NCBI GenBank assembly: GCA_015065885.1
Contig: SVPJ01000027.1
Location: 1-33,988, forward strand
DNA from: Oscillospiraceae bacterium
Lineage (GTDB): Bacteria > Bacillota > Clostridia > Oscillospirales > Acutalibacteraceae
Direction of reading: 5' to 3'
DNA length: 33,988 bases
Shown in pieces: positions 1 through 8,604 of this stretch. Both the position numbers and the translations under genes were made by a program. The first letter of the stretch is position 1. Every line of letters starts with the position of its first letter. Under the pieces are notes generated by a model that was not told the DNA's origin, searched no databases, and worked only from the letters and a program-made list of their open reading frames with translations.

Positions 1-31
1 GGCAAAAAAATTTAAAGCGAGGTAGAATCCC

Positions 32-310
32 ATGTACGAAGACAAGACACTGGTGTGCAAAGACTGCGGTGCAGAATTTGTTTTCACCGCCGGCGAGCAG
101 GAGTTTTATGCTGAAAAAGGTTTCGTGAACGAGCCCCAGCGTTGCAAGGCCTGCCGCGACGCACGCAAGAACGCTTCCAAGCCGGAACGCGAGATGTTCA
201 CGGCGATCTGCGCCAACTGCGGCAAGGAAGCGCGTGTCCCCTTTAAGCCCCGCGAGGATCGCCCTGTGTACTGCAGCGAGTGCTTCGCCAACATGAAGGC
301 TGAAGGCTGA
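32..310 (+). CDS. Small double zinc-ribbon protein
   Basis: This 92-residue protein has four CxxC pairs: CKDC near residue 9, CKAC near 38, CANC near 60 and CSEC near 81. It therefore looks like two four-cysteine zinc sites. The N-terminal half, with the pattern VCKDCGAEFVFTAGEQEFY and a later RCKACR, matches the bacterial 'probable zinc-ribbon domain' family. The C-terminal half matches the short CxxC zinc-binding domain often fused to it. A GAGGT ribosome site precedes the ATG, and a strong terminator follows directly, so it is probably the last gene of its transcript or monocistronic. The function is unknown; a nucleic-acid-binding or protein-contact role is the usual guess. The family call is firm; the role is not. 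Confidence 0.85.
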   Translation: MYEDKTLVCKDCGAEFVFTAGEQEFYAEKGFVNEPQRCKACRDARKNASKPEREMFTAICANCGKEARVPFKPREDRPVYCSECFANMKAEG

Positions 311-330
311 TTGCCGAAACTTTTGTGAGA

Positions 331-358
331 AAAAGCCGTCCGAAAGGACGGCTTTTTT
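331..358 (+). terminator. Intrinsic terminator after zinc-ribbon gene
   Basis: A perfect 11-bp stem AAAAGCCGTCC/GGACGGCTTTT closes a GAAA tetraloop and is followed by a T run. Confidence 0.9.
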
Positions 359-431
359 GCGTAATTTTGCACTTTGTTAATATGTTGTGAAAGTTTTTGC
401 GGTATACTGAAATGGGAAAGGGGGACTTCGT

Positions 432-2171
432 ATGCGTATTTCGCGTATCGTCACGATGATCGCACGGCTGCTTGACCGTAAGCAAAGTACCGTGCCGCTC
501 GTGCCGCCGTCTTGCAAAAAGCCGCTCGGCGGCGATATCACAAGTACGCCGTTGCCCGCGGTATCCCCCGAAGCGCGCGGCGTGCCTTCACGCACCATTG
601 CCGCGTTTTTGGAAGAACTGCGTGCCGCTCACGACTTGAATATGCACGGCGTGACGGTATTGCGGGGCGGTTGTGTGTTGGCAGACGTTGCCTTCGGTGA
701 TTGGGATACCACCGTTTTGCGCGCCACCTTTTCCGCTTGCAAGAGCGTGATATCCCTCGCGATCGGTTGCTTGTGGGATGACGGGTTGCTGCGCCTTAAC
801 GACCGTGTGCTGGACTATTTTCCCGAAGAGACCAACGTACTGACACGTGTAAAGTGGCGAGACCTTACGGTGGAAGATCTACTTACCATGCGCAGCGGCG
901 CCGCGTTCAACGAATTTTCCGCGGCAAGCGAGGAGGATTGGGTCAAAAGTTTTTGGGCATCCTCGTCGGCAGGCAAGGAGTTTCGCTATAACAGTTTGAA
1001 CACCTATCTGCTTGCGGTGTTGATCCGCCGCATCACGGGGGAGAGCGTGTGCGATTTCTTGCGAAGACGATTGTTTCGACCGCTCGGTATCGGCGACGTC
1101 TATTGGGAGACCTGTCCGCGGGGCATTGAAAAAGGCGGATGGGGGCTGTATATTCGTCCGCACGATCTGGCAAAACTCGGCACGCTCGTAATGGATCGCG
1201 GCGTGTGGCAGGGAGAGCGGTTGCTGTCGGAGGAGTGGATCGCCCGTGCCACCGCCGTGCAGATGCGTACACCTGCCGAATACGGTGATTACGATTACGG
1301 CTATCACATTTGGTCGGCACGCGACGGCAGCCGTTTTTTGTTCAACGGTATGCTTGGGCAAAACGTGATGGGCTTTTGGGAAAACGGCATTGTGTTGGTC
1401 GCCCATGCAGGGAATAACGAGATGTTTCAGCAAAGCCGTTTTTATGAAATAGCGCACCGTGCGTTTGGGGGCACATTTTCGGACGTGTTACCGCAAGACG
1501 CGGAAGGGGAAAAGGAACTGCAACGCGTACGGGAATGTTTGCGTACGCGATACCCTGAGCCGCCGCGGACAACTGTGTGGCAGCGATTGATCGGTGTAAA
1601 GCCGAACGCCTTGCCCGATGTCTGCCGTTCTTTGGACGGTGCGCGGTATACGGTCATGACCGACGACGCGGCGTCGGTGGGGCTGCTGCCCGTCTTTTTG
1701 CAGGCGGTGACCAATCGCTACACTGCGGGCGTGAGGGGAATACGTATCGCCGTGGAAGAAGAGTGTGCCGTGGTGTATTACCGCGAGGGCGAGCGAGAAT
1801 ACCGTCTGCCGTTCGGGTTGTACGCACCCGCCCGCACGGTGTTGGACTTCGGCGGTGACGAGTATTTGGTTTCGCTCAAAGGACGGATCGCAAATGACGA
1901 GGAAGATCGCCCCGTGTGGACGCTCACCCTCTGCTTTTTAGAAACGCCGTGTACCCGCCGCATCAAACTGACCTTTGCGGAGGATACCGTGATACTGGAA
2001 CAAAGCGAAACGCCGGGGGAGGATTTTGTAAAATCTCTGACTGATACCGCGAAAGCCGAATTGGCAAAACAACCGTTGGTCGGCGGGGCGGTGCAGAAAT
2101 TGGACTTCGACTACGTGCATTACAAAATTGAGCGACTGTTCTCACCGCGTTTAAAATTGAAAAAGGAGTAA
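432..2171 (+). CDS. Serine hydrolase, class C beta-lactamase-like family
   Basis: The 579-residue product has the penicillin-binding/beta-lactamase fold signatures in order. The nucleophile motif SxxK is SACK at residues 101-104. A tyrosine motif reads YNS at about 186-188, where class C enzymes have YxN. An HAG triad near residue 327 stands in for the KTG/HxG motif. The LTVEDLLTMRSG block near 145-156 is typical of EstB/PBP-like esterases and peptidases. No clear signal peptide is seen, so a cytoplasmic esterase or amidase is more likely than a secreted beta-lactamase. Roughly 200 C-terminal residues form an additional domain with no motif I recognise. The gene is monocistronic and its terminator begins inside the last codons. 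The substrate cannot be told from sequence. Confidence 0.85.
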   Translation: MRISRIVTMIARLLDRKQSTVPLVPPSCKKPLGGDITSTPLPAVSPEARGVPSRTIAAFLEELRAAHDLNMHGVTVLRGGCVLADVAFGDWDTTVLRATFSACKSVISLAIGCLWDDGLLRLNDRVLDYFPEETNVLTRVKWRDLTVEDLLTMRSGAAFNEFSAASEEDWVKSFWASSSAGKEFRYNSLNTYLLAVLIRRITGESVCDFLRRRLFRPLGIGDVYWETCPRGIEKGGWGLYIRPHDLAKLGTLVMDRGVWQGERLLSEEWIARATAVQMRTPAEYGDYDYGYHIWSARDGSRFLFNGMLGQNVMGFWENGIVLVAHAGNNEMFQQSRFYEIAHRAFGGTFSDVLPQDAEGEKELQRVRECLRTRYPEPPRTTVWQRLIGVKPNALPDVCRSLDGARYTVMTDDAASVGLLPVFLQAVTNRYTAGVRGIRIAVEEECAVVYYREGEREYRLPFGLYAPARTVLDFGGDEYLVSLKGRIANDEEDRPVWTLTLCFLETPCTRRIKLTFAEDTVILEQSETPGEDFVKSLTDTAKAELAKQPLVGGAVQKLDFDYVHYKIERLFSPRLKLKKE

Positions 2172-2195
2172 AGTCTGAAAACTTTACTCCTTTTT
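2162..2195 (+). terminator. Intrinsic terminator overlapping the stop codon
   Basis: AAAGGAGTAAAGT pairs with ACTTTACTCCTTT around a CTGAAA loop, followed by T residues. The stem contains the TAA stop of the serine hydrolase gene. Confidence 0.85.
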
Positions 2196-2230
2196 GCCCG
2201 CTGTTTTTCAAAATTTCTCCCCGAAAACAC

Positions 2231-2259
2231 TTGCACCGCGTGAAAAGGTGTGATAAAAT
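2231..2259 (+). promoter_or_regulatory. Predicted sigma-A promoter of ilvE
   Basis: TTGCAC (2231-2236) and TAAAAT (2254-2259) are separated by 17 bp, about 43 bp upstream of the ilvE start. No leader long enough for a T-box or riboswitch is present. Confidence 0.6.
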
Positions 2260-2302
2260 AATGGAAACTTGTGTTTATCTATGAGAAAGAAGGCAATGAC
2301 GT

Positions 2303-3328
2303 ATGGAAAAGAAAAATATCGATTGGGGTAATCTCGGCTTCGGTTATATGCCCACCGATTACCGTTACGTGTCGCACTTCAAGGACGGCGCGTGGAATGC
2401 GGGTGAACTCACCACCGATTCCAACGTGGTCATCAACGAGTGCGCAGGCGTGTTGCAGTATGCACAGACCTGCTTTGAGGGACTGAAAGCCTATACCACC
2501 GAGGACGGCCGTATCGTGACCTTCCGTCCCGACCTGAACGCAGAGCGCTTGGAACAGTCGGCTGTTCGTCTGCGTATGCCTGTGTTCCCGAAGGAGCGCT
2601 TTTTGGAAGCGGTGGATCAGGTGGTCAAGGCTAACGCGGCGTTCGTGCCGCCTTACGGCTCGGGTGCTACGCTGTATCTGCGCCCCTATATGTTCGGCTC
2701 GGATCCCGTAATCGGCGTGAAGCCCGCGACGGAATATCAGTTCCGTATTTTGGTCACTCCCGTGGGTCCCTACTTCAAGGGCGGTGTGAAACCGCTGACG
2801 GTGCGTATCAGCGATCTCGACCGTGCGGCACCGCACGGCACCGGTCATATCAAAGCGGGTCTGAACTACGCGATGAGCTTGTACAACATCGTGGATGCAC
2901 ACGAGCAGGGCTATGACGAGAATATCTATCTCGATCCCGGCACCCGTACGTATATTGAAGAAACGGGCGGCGCCAACATCATTTTCGTAACCAAGGATAA
3001 CAAGGTCATCACCCCGAAATCCGACAGCATTCTGCCCTCCATCACCCGCCGTTCGCTGATGACGGTGGCAAAGGATTACCTCGGTCTCGAAGTGGAGGAA
3101 CGTCCCGTGGCGCTTTCGGAAGTGGCGGACTTCGCGGAGTGCGGTCTGTGCGGTACGGCGGCGGTCATCTCGCCCGTCGGCAAGATCGTGGATCACGGTC
3201 GTGAGATCGCGTTCCCTGCAGGTATGGAGAAGATGGGCCCCATCACCCAGAAACTGTACGACACCCTCACCGGTATCCAGATGGGCCGTCTGGAAGCACC
3301 CGAAGGCTGGATCCGCGAAATCAAATAA
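2303..3328 (+). CDS. ilvE: Branched-chain amino acid aminotransferase
   Basis: This is a fold-type IV PLP aminotransferase of 341 residues, interconverting Leu/Ile/Val and their 2-oxo acids with glutamate/2-oxoglutarate. The catalytic lysine lies in HIKAGLNYAMSL (Lys184), and the EETGGANIIFV block follows near residue 220. N-terminal YAQTCFEGLKAY and RPDLNAERL match the long bacterial/eukaryotic BCAT subfamily (about 340-355 residues) rather than the roughly 300-residue E. coli IlvE. The gene has its own predicted promoter and is closed by a strong terminator, so it is monocistronic. Cytoplasmic. High confidence. Confidence 0.95.
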   Translation: MEKKNIDWGNLGFGYMPTDYRYVSHFKDGAWNAGELTTDSNVVINECAGVLQYAQTCFEGLKAYTTEDGRIVTFRPDLNAERLEQSAVRLRMPVFPKERFLEAVDQVVKANAAFVPPYGSGATLYLRPYMFGSDPVIGVKPATEYQFRILVTPVGPYFKGGVKPLTVRISDLDRAAPHGTGHIKAGLNYAMSLYNIVDAHEQGYDENIYLDPGTRTYIEETGGANIIFVTKDNKVITPKSDSILPSITRRSLMTVAKDYLGLEVEERPVALSEVADFAECGLCGTAAVISPVGKIVDHGREIAFPAGMEKMGPITQKLYDTLTGIQMGRLEAPEGWIREIK

Positions 3329-3340
3329 GAGAACGTGTGA

Positions 3341-3379
3341 AAATCCCGTGTGTTCCAAACGAACACACGGGATTTTTTT
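3341..3379. terminator. Bidirectional terminator between ilvE and the carbohydrate operon
   Basis: AAATCCCGTGTGTTC pairs with GAACACACGGGATTT around a CAAAC loop. A-rich and T-rich flanks on the two sides let it terminate ilvE on the plus strand and the convergent hydrolase operon on the minus strand. Confidence 0.9.
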
Positions 3380-3956
3380 AGAATTGTACGGTATCGGCAA
3401 TGTGCTTTGCCATGCGGTAGTATCCTTCTTTTCCGAAATGCAGTCCGTCAAACGGCTGCATTTCGTATTCGTTTTCAGCGCTGAAGACGCCGTCAAACGT
3501 GACCAGACGCAGCCCGTTTTCTTGTGCAAAGCGACGCAAAAACGCCCCTGCCTTTTTGACGCGCGGTGCGCAACCGAAATTGACGCGGTCGGGGATCTCG
3601 GTGGCGTGCGGCGGGGCGATCAGGACGATCTCGCTTTGCGGGGCGTCGGCGGCGCACCGTGCCACCAATTCGGCGTAATCGCGGTTCCCCTGCACGTCTT
3701 CGTCGGGGTCTAACGTGCCGTTCGTACCAAGAAAGACGAGTACGTAATCCGCACCGCTTGCGGAGATCTCTCCGCGTTTGTAATAGTCCAGATACGCCGA
3801 AACCGTGTAACCGCATTTGCCACCGTTTACCACTTCGGCACCCGTCAGCTGTGACAGAAAATAGGGGTAATTTTCGGGGTGGATGTTCGGCACGCCGCTT
3901 TGGTGCCAGCCGTAGTCTCCCTCGGTCAAACTGTCACCTAAGCATACGATCTTCAT
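3378..3956 (-). CDS. SGNH/GDSL hydrolase (short form)
   Basis: The 192-residue protein carries all SGNH blocks: GDSLTEG at residues 7-13 (nucleophile Ser9), a GTNG block III near residue 77, and DGLHFGKEG near the C-terminus supplying the Asp-x-x-His dyad. No signal peptide is visible, so it should act inside the cell. It is the last gene of the minus-strand operon and overlaps the upstream SGNH gene by 4 bp, indicating translational coupling. In this context, next to an alpha-L-rhamnosidase, an acetyl-esterase acting on imported acetylated pectic oligosaccharides is a reasonable inference, but lipase or acyl-thioesterase activity cannot be excluded. Confidence 0.85.
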   Translation of the reverse strand: MKIVCLGDSLTEGDYGWHQSGVPNIHPENYPYFLSQLTGAEVVNGGKCGYTVSAYLDYYKRGEISASGADYVLVFLGTNGTLDPDEDVQGNRDYAELVARCAADAPQSEIVLIAPPHATEIPDRVNFGCAPRVKKAGAFLRRFAQENGLRLVTFDGVFSAENEYEMQPFDGLHFGKEGYYRMAKHIADTVQF

Positions 3957-4744
3957 AATAATTCCTCCTGTTCCTTGAAAATGTGTTGAAATATAGTGTT
4001 TGCGATAACCTCATGACCGCGGTCACCGGGGTGGCAACGGTCGTTGGGGATGCCCGACAGCCAATCGCCCTGTCCGTAATTCTCGCCGCCCGCTTGTAAG
4101 TGTTGCATCCATACGGCGTGCAGATCGATTACAGGTAAATCGGTTTTCTTTGCCACGTTATACATCGCAACAGCATACGGGTCAAGTACGCTGTCGGCGT
4201 TGTCGCCGTTGTCATTGTACGTGGGTGTCATCAACACGATAGCGACATGGGGGTGTGCCTCTTCAATGCGTGAGATCAACGAAAGCAGATCGGTGACATA
4301 CTCAGCGGGTGTGGCGAATTTCAGCGGATCTTCTCGAATAGCATCGTTGATGCCTGCGTTGATCAGAAAGAGGTCGGCACAGCACTCGTCGATTTTCATG
4401 CCGATAAAGTCTGCTGAGCGGGACAACAAGCGTTTGACAGTGTTTCCGCCTACACCCGACCGCACTACGGTAATCGTACGGTCATTTCCTTTTTGCACCG
4501 TAACGGCGGGTGCATATCCTCTTAACGGTCGTAATTCGGCATCGGGCGTATCAAACATTATCCCATCGTAACGTTTCACGGTGCGTTCGGGATATCGCGA
4601 AGCCAAAAGAGTGGCTAAAACAGCGGTATACGTGGTATCATCAGACGATGCACGTCCACCGTGCGTAATGCTGTCGCCAACCGTAAACAGGGTGTAGTGT
4701 TTGGATTCGGTGATGGCTGATGCGATATTTGAAAAGTTTTTCAT
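3953..4744 (-). CDS. SGNH/GDSL hydrolase (second copy)
   Basis: This 263-residue SGNH-family hydrolase has GDSITHGG (nucleophile Ser) near residue 23, an INAGINDAI block with the oxyanion-hole Asn, and NDRCHPGDRGH near the end providing the catalytic Asp/His. It is only distantly like its downstream SGNH neighbour and about 70 residues longer, so the pair is not a recent tandem duplication. It overlaps the rhamnosidase gene upstream and the other SGNH gene downstream by 4 bp each. No signal peptide is seen. Likely role: deacylation of a rhamnose-containing oligosaccharide. The family call is firm; the substrate is inferred from neighbours. Confidence 0.85.
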   Translation of the reverse strand: MKNFSNIASAITESKHYTLFTVGDSITHGGRASSDDTTYTAVLATLLASRYPERTVKRYDGIMFDTPDAELRPLRGYAPAVTVQKGNDRTITVVRSGVGGNTVKRLLSRSADFIGMKIDECCADLFLINAGINDAIREDPLKFATPAEYVTDLLSLISRIEEAHPHVAIVLMTPTYNDNGDNADSVLDPYAVAMYNVAKKTDLPVIDLHAVWMQHLQAGGENYGQGDWLSGIPNDRCHPGDRGHEVIANTIFQHIFKEQEELL

Positions 4745-6948
4745 AATACCTCCCGCACCAAACGGTACGCGCCTTCGGTGATGTGGACCATATCGTTACC
4801 ATCGTCCAAACGCCAACCGTCTTTTAAGGCCAACGTAACAGTCATCGTTTTCGGCAGGGTCAGCGTAAGGAGGATCGTGTCACCTTCACGTTCCCACCGT
4901 ACTGCGATCGGTCCGTGCGGAGAGTCGTAAAATGCCTCTGCAAAATGCAACGCAGAAATAAAGCAGGGCGCGACGGTCAGCGCAGTAATATCCGTGCCCG
5001 TGGGGTTGAATTGCAGCCCCGCGATGCGTTTTATGAAGAACGCGCTGATATCGCCCCAAAACATATGGTTGAGTGAATCCTGCGGGAGGACGGTGAAGCG
5101 TTCCCACAGTGCGGTGGCGCCTTGCGACAGAATGTAGCCGTAAGAGGGGAAGGCGGGGCCGACGATCAAACGGTAGGCGAGGTCGGCGTGACCGTTTTCC
5201 GCGAGCAGATGAAACAGCACCCGTCCGCCGAGCACGCCGACGTCCATACGGTCGTCTGCTTCGTGAATATACGTGAGCAGTTGCTGAAAAGCGTCTTCTT
5301 TTTCGCTTTCCGCAAACATACCGTAATACAACGCCATCGCTTGCGCGGTTTGACAACGGCCGTATACGGTATTACGGTCGATCAAGCGGGCACGGAACGC
5401 CGCCGTGAGTTCCCGTGATAGTTTTTCGGCAAACGTCCACCCGTCGTGACCGATCACTTTCAGCAAAAACGCCGCTTTATCGGCAATGTCCTTGGCGACG
5501 ACGGTATCGGTAACGATCAGCGGTGCTTTGGGTGGGATATCTCCCACGTGACACCAGTCGCCCAAACCGAATTCACACAGCCCGCGTGCATCACGCTTAG
5601 CGGAGAGATAGTGAAGATACTTCATAATGGCATCGGCGGTATCGTGGATCATTGCCGTGTCGCTGCGATAGACGTAGACGTAATAGGGAAGATACACCAG
5701 CACGCAGTCCCACGCAGGGCCGTTGCCCCAATGAAAACCCCAACCGCCCGTCGGCACGATGCCGGGCAGTGCGCCGTCTTCCCGCTGCGCTTTCACGATG
5801 TTGTGTAGCCACTGACGGTAACATACCTCGGGGGTAAAGTTCAGCATCATCCATTCACACGCCAGTGCCGCGTCGGCCGTCCACCCGTTTTTTTCTCGCT
5901 GTGGGCAGTCGTTCGGAAAATGCCACATATTGGCAAGTCCACTGCGCCGTGTGATGGTTTGCAAGGTGTTCAGTGTGTCGTCGGAGCAACGAAAATCGCC
6001 GCAGGACGACAAATCGGAGTGATATACGCATTGCGTGAGCAGGTCGGGTGTCGCCTGCTCTTCGGCGATGCCAAAAACGGCGATGTACCGAAAACCGTGA
6101 TAGGTAAACGAGGGGGTGTACGATTCCGCTTCACCGCCACGGCAGATATACACGTCGGTATGTACCAAATGGCGTACTTCCTCAAACGTAGGGGAGTCGT
6201 ACGCACACCACAAGGTCTGCACGTTCAGTTCGCCGTTTTTCAAGAATTCGGCGTGTTGCATCGTGATGCGCTGTCCCACTTGTCCCTTGACCGATAAGCG
6301 TACGAGTCCGGCGTCTACGATGCCGAAATCGTAAAGAAAACCGCCGTTATACGGGGTGATCGCAACGGGCGCGCGTTCTTCGTGACAACGAATCGGCGGA
6401 ACGACGGAAGGTACAAGCTCACCCTTCGGCGGCGGCGCTTTTTGCGCGTAACGCCATTCACCGTCGTCAAAATCGATGGTGTTCCAGCCCGTGATCTCCT
6501 GCGTGGCATCGTAATGCTCACCCAGACGGTAATCGTCGAAAAGAATGGGGGACGGTGCGGTCTTGAAGGTGGCGTCGCTTTCCAAAATACCGTTCACGGT
6601 CAGCGAAAACGAGGGAGCGGCGCGGAAAGCGGCTTTGTCAAAATCCCACACGTAACCTCCTGCGTTGTTTTGAAATCCGTTACCGAGCAGAACGCCGACA
6701 ACGTTGTCTCCTTTTTGTAACGGTACTTCGTATTCGTCGTAGTAGACGAAGTGATCGGGGTTGGCAACGTAAGGAGATAGTAACCCTTTCGTGTATTCCC
6801 GTCCGTTGACCCACAAGCGGTAAAACCCGCCGGTCGCGATACGCACGGTGACCGTCTTTGCGCGGTCTGTCGTGAATTTTTTGCGAAAATAGGGGGCGGG
6901 AATATGCGTTTCAAGCGTAGTATATTGCGAGGTTGCACGAATGAACAT
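4741..6948 (-). CDS. Alpha-L-rhamnosidase, GH78 family
   Basis: The 735-residue protein has a jelly-roll N-terminal half (RLWVNGREYTKGLLSPYV, then YYDEYEV) followed by the (alpha/alpha)6 barrel. The catalytic-region motif DCPQREKNGWTADAAL near residue 350 corresponds to the DCPQRxxxGWTGDA signature of GH78. The late block GATALWERF...SLNHMFWGD is also characteristic. It removes terminal alpha-L-rhamnose from oligosaccharides or glycosides. There is no signal peptide, so the substrate is probably imported first. The ribosome site AAAGGAGG lies well placed upstream of the ATG. It sits 12 bp after the upstream barrel-protein gene and overlaps the SGNH gene by 4 bp, in a single operon. No transporter for the sugar lies in the window. 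Confidence 0.92.
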   Translation of the reverse strand: MFIRATSQYTTLETHIPAPYFRKKFTTDRAKTVTVRIATGGFYRLWVNGREYTKGLLSPYVANPDHFVYYDEYEVPLQKGDNVVGVLLGNGFQNNAGGYVWDFDKAAFRAAPSFSLTVNGILESDATFKTAPSPILFDDYRLGEHYDATQEITGWNTIDFDDGEWRYAQKAPPPKGELVPSVVPPIRCHEERAPVAITPYNGGFLYDFGIVDAGLVRLSVKGQVGQRITMQHAEFLKNGELNVQTLWCAYDSPTFEEVRHLVHTDVYICRGGEAESYTPSFTYHGFRYIAVFGIAEEQATPDLLTQCVYHSDLSSCGDFRCSDDTLNTLQTITRRSGLANMWHFPNDCPQREKNGWTADAALACEWMMLNFTPEVCYRQWLHNIVKAQREDGALPGIVPTGGWGFHWGNGPAWDCVLVYLPYYVYVYRSDTAMIHDTADAIMKYLHYLSAKRDARGLCEFGLGDWCHVGDIPPKAPLIVTDTVVAKDIADKAAFLLKVIGHDGWTFAEKLSRELTAAFRARLIDRNTVYGRCQTAQAMALYYGMFAESEKEDAFQQLLTYIHEADDRMDVGVLGGRVLFHLLAENGHADLAYRLIVGPAFPSYGYILSQGATALWERFTVLPQDSLNHMFWGDISAFFIKRIAGLQFNPTGTDITALTVAPCFISALHFAEAFYDSPHGPIAVRWEREGDTILLTLTLPKTMTVTLALKDGWRLDDGNDMVHITEGAYRLVREVL

Positions 6949-6960
6949 AACCTGCCTCCT

Positions 6961-8487
6961 TTAAAAGCAGAGCGTGATGCGTCCGTTTTCCGAACGCACG
7001 CAATACGGAGAAACGAAGCGTCCCTCTGCCGCCGTCAGTGAGTATGCCGTACCGTTATAACTAAGCGTCAGCACCGTCTCGTCCTGCCGCTTAACGGCGG
7101 GAAAGTGGTCGTCCGTTTTACCGTAACGGTAGGTGAGGGTAAAGGGCTTTTCGGAGGAGACGCTCAGTGAGCGGGGGCGGAGCGTGACGGAAAACGCACC
7201 GTAATGCAACACGGCTTCTTCGCCGTGATCCTGAAACGACGGTGCGTTGCACGAGATCGGCGTGCCGTCGGCGAACGCCAACCGTCCGCCTGCCGCCGTG
7301 CCGTTGCCGCTGTGACGGAACCCGTCGAATACGGGGAGCGTTTCGTACGTTGCGCTGTTTTCGGTGCAACGCGCGTTTTCGTACGGGTCGGGTATCTCCG
7401 TACCGAACAGATGCAGATCGCGTATCCGAAACCCGTCGGCGTCGCCGTACAGATTGATGCGGTACGTATCGGTGGAGTACCAAACGGAGTGCTTGCGCTC
7501 GTCGTCGTACGCCGTGTGGGCGACGATGGCGGAGGCAGGGGTGCGCGCAAACGTGTTTTTATACCACCGTCCCGTTTCACCGAGCGGTTCCACCGTGATC
7601 TTGCCCTCGTTCTGTAACCGCTCAAACAGCGGAAATTGATACAGGATACCGTCGCGCATCAAATCCCATCCGAAACTGTTTTCCTGTCCTGCCTGCGCGT
7701 ATCCGAAGGATAAACATTCCCCGTTGAAGTTTTCGCGCATATACCAGTCTACCCAGCGGGGGTCGGCACCGCCGCCGTCGGGATAGGAGGGTTCCAGCGT
7801 GAAAACCTTTTGCGAGGGGGTGACACGTTGACGGATATCCATTCCCGCATCGTATTGATATACGGGATCGCTGCCGAGCATACGGAATAGCGGTGCAGGA
7901 AGGGCGTGTTCCTCCCGTCGGGCCGGGAAGAACACGTTGTTGCGTGAAGGATAGTACCCTTGTCCGTAATACCCGCCCCACAGCGTATAGCCGTCGGTGC
8001 CGAACTGCTCTTTGCAGTTACACAAGGCGTCGATCTCGTAGCGGTCGCACACGTAACGGGCGGTGTGGCTGTCGAAAAACCACGAACCGAACACACGGGG
8101 GTAATAACCGAAAACAGTGCGGAACCGTTCGAACAGCACGTCGACCAGCTGTTCACGCTGCACCTTCGTATAGCCTACGGGAAAACCGCAATGACAGTGC
8201 CAATCCCACGCGAAACGTCCCGTCCACGGTATATTACACGCTTTTGCTTGCGGCTCGACAATCTCGTGCCATACGCCAAACTCGAACTGCGCGGGATCCA
8301 GCGTACGCAGTAAGTCGGTATAGGCGGGATCCAGCAAGGCGTCGTACTGCAACAGGAACGTGCCACGCAGACGATGCTGCTGCATCAAACGAATCTGTTC
8401 CTTGAGCGGGGTCAAGAGGTCACGCTCCATTCGTGGCTCCACGCCGCGCAGGAAGTTTACGATGTTAACGATCTGTCTTTTTTTCAC
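6961..8487 (-). CDS. Uncharacterised barrel-like carbohydrate protein
   Basis: This 508-residue protein is the first gene of the rhamnosidase operon and starts at GTG behind a strong AAAGGAGG. Its N-terminal region shows the pattern of a (beta/alpha) barrel or polysaccharide-deacetylase-like fold: a strand ending in RGTFLLQYDALLD (about 40-53), then FEFGVWHEIV, FAWDWHCHCGFPVGYTK, PRVFGSWFFDSHTARYV and a GYYGQGYYPSRNN segment. The His and Asp residues in these strand ends could bind metal or substrate. The C-terminal ~150 residues look all-beta. It recalls the family annotated DUF3863/DUF3864 in Bacteroides carbohydrate loci, but I am recalling that, not aligning it. A glycoside hydrolase or deacetylase acting with the rhamnosidase is plausible. 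The exact activity is unknown. Confidence 0.7.
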   Translation of the reverse strand: MKKRQIVNIVNFLRGVEPRMERDLLTPLKEQIRLMQQHRLRGTFLLQYDALLDPAYTDLLRTLDPAQFEFGVWHEIVEPQAKACNIPWTGRFAWDWHCHCGFPVGYTKVQREQLVDVLFERFRTVFGYYPRVFGSWFFDSHTARYVCDRYEIDALCNCKEQFGTDGYTLWGGYYGQGYYPSRNNVFFPARREEHALPAPLFRMLGSDPVYQYDAGMDIRQRVTPSQKVFTLEPSYPDGGGADPRWVDWYMRENFNGECLSFGYAQAGQENSFGWDLMRDGILYQFPLFERLQNEGKITVEPLGETGRWYKNTFARTPASAIVAHTAYDDERKHSVWYSTDTYRINLYGDADGFRIRDLHLFGTEIPDPYENARCTENSATYETLPVFDGFRHSGNGTAAGGRLAFADGTPISCNAPSFQDHGEEAVLHYGAFSVTLRPRSLSVSSEKPFTLTYRYGKTDDHFPAVKRQDETVLTLSYNGTAYSLTAAEGRFVSPYCVRSENGRITLCF

Positions 8488-8508
8488 GGTGTATCCTCCT
8501 TTGACCTA

Positions 8509-8537
8509 TTGCAAAACTTCCGTTTTTATTGTACAAT
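8509..8537 (+). promoter_or_regulatory. Predicted promoter of the AraC-family regulator
   Basis: TTGCAA (8509-8514) and TACAAT (8532-8537) are 17 bp apart, placing transcription start near 8544. The divergent carbohydrate operon starts at 8487, so its promoter must share this short intergenic space. The position argues against translation starting at the GTG at 8551, which would leave no room for a ribosome site. Confidence 0.6.
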
Positions 8538-8604
8538 ATAGGGCGCAAAAGTGAAATGGAAGGATCGCTTGAAAAAGTGGACGAATCAACTGCGAGGTGA
8601 AAGT

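Noticed and set aside
432..2171. Antibiotic-resistance beta-lactamase
   Set aside because: The fold matches, but there is no secretion signal, the YxN motif is YNS and a large extra C-terminal domain is present. An esterase/peptidase relative is more likely.
2260..2302. T-box or other riboswitch upstream of ilvE
   Set aside because: The leader after the predicted promoter is about 40 nt, too short for such structures.
2279..3529. 416-codon minus-strand open frame opposite ilvE
   Set aside because: It covers ilvE, its terminator and part of the SGNH gene, and has His/Arg-rich shadow composition.
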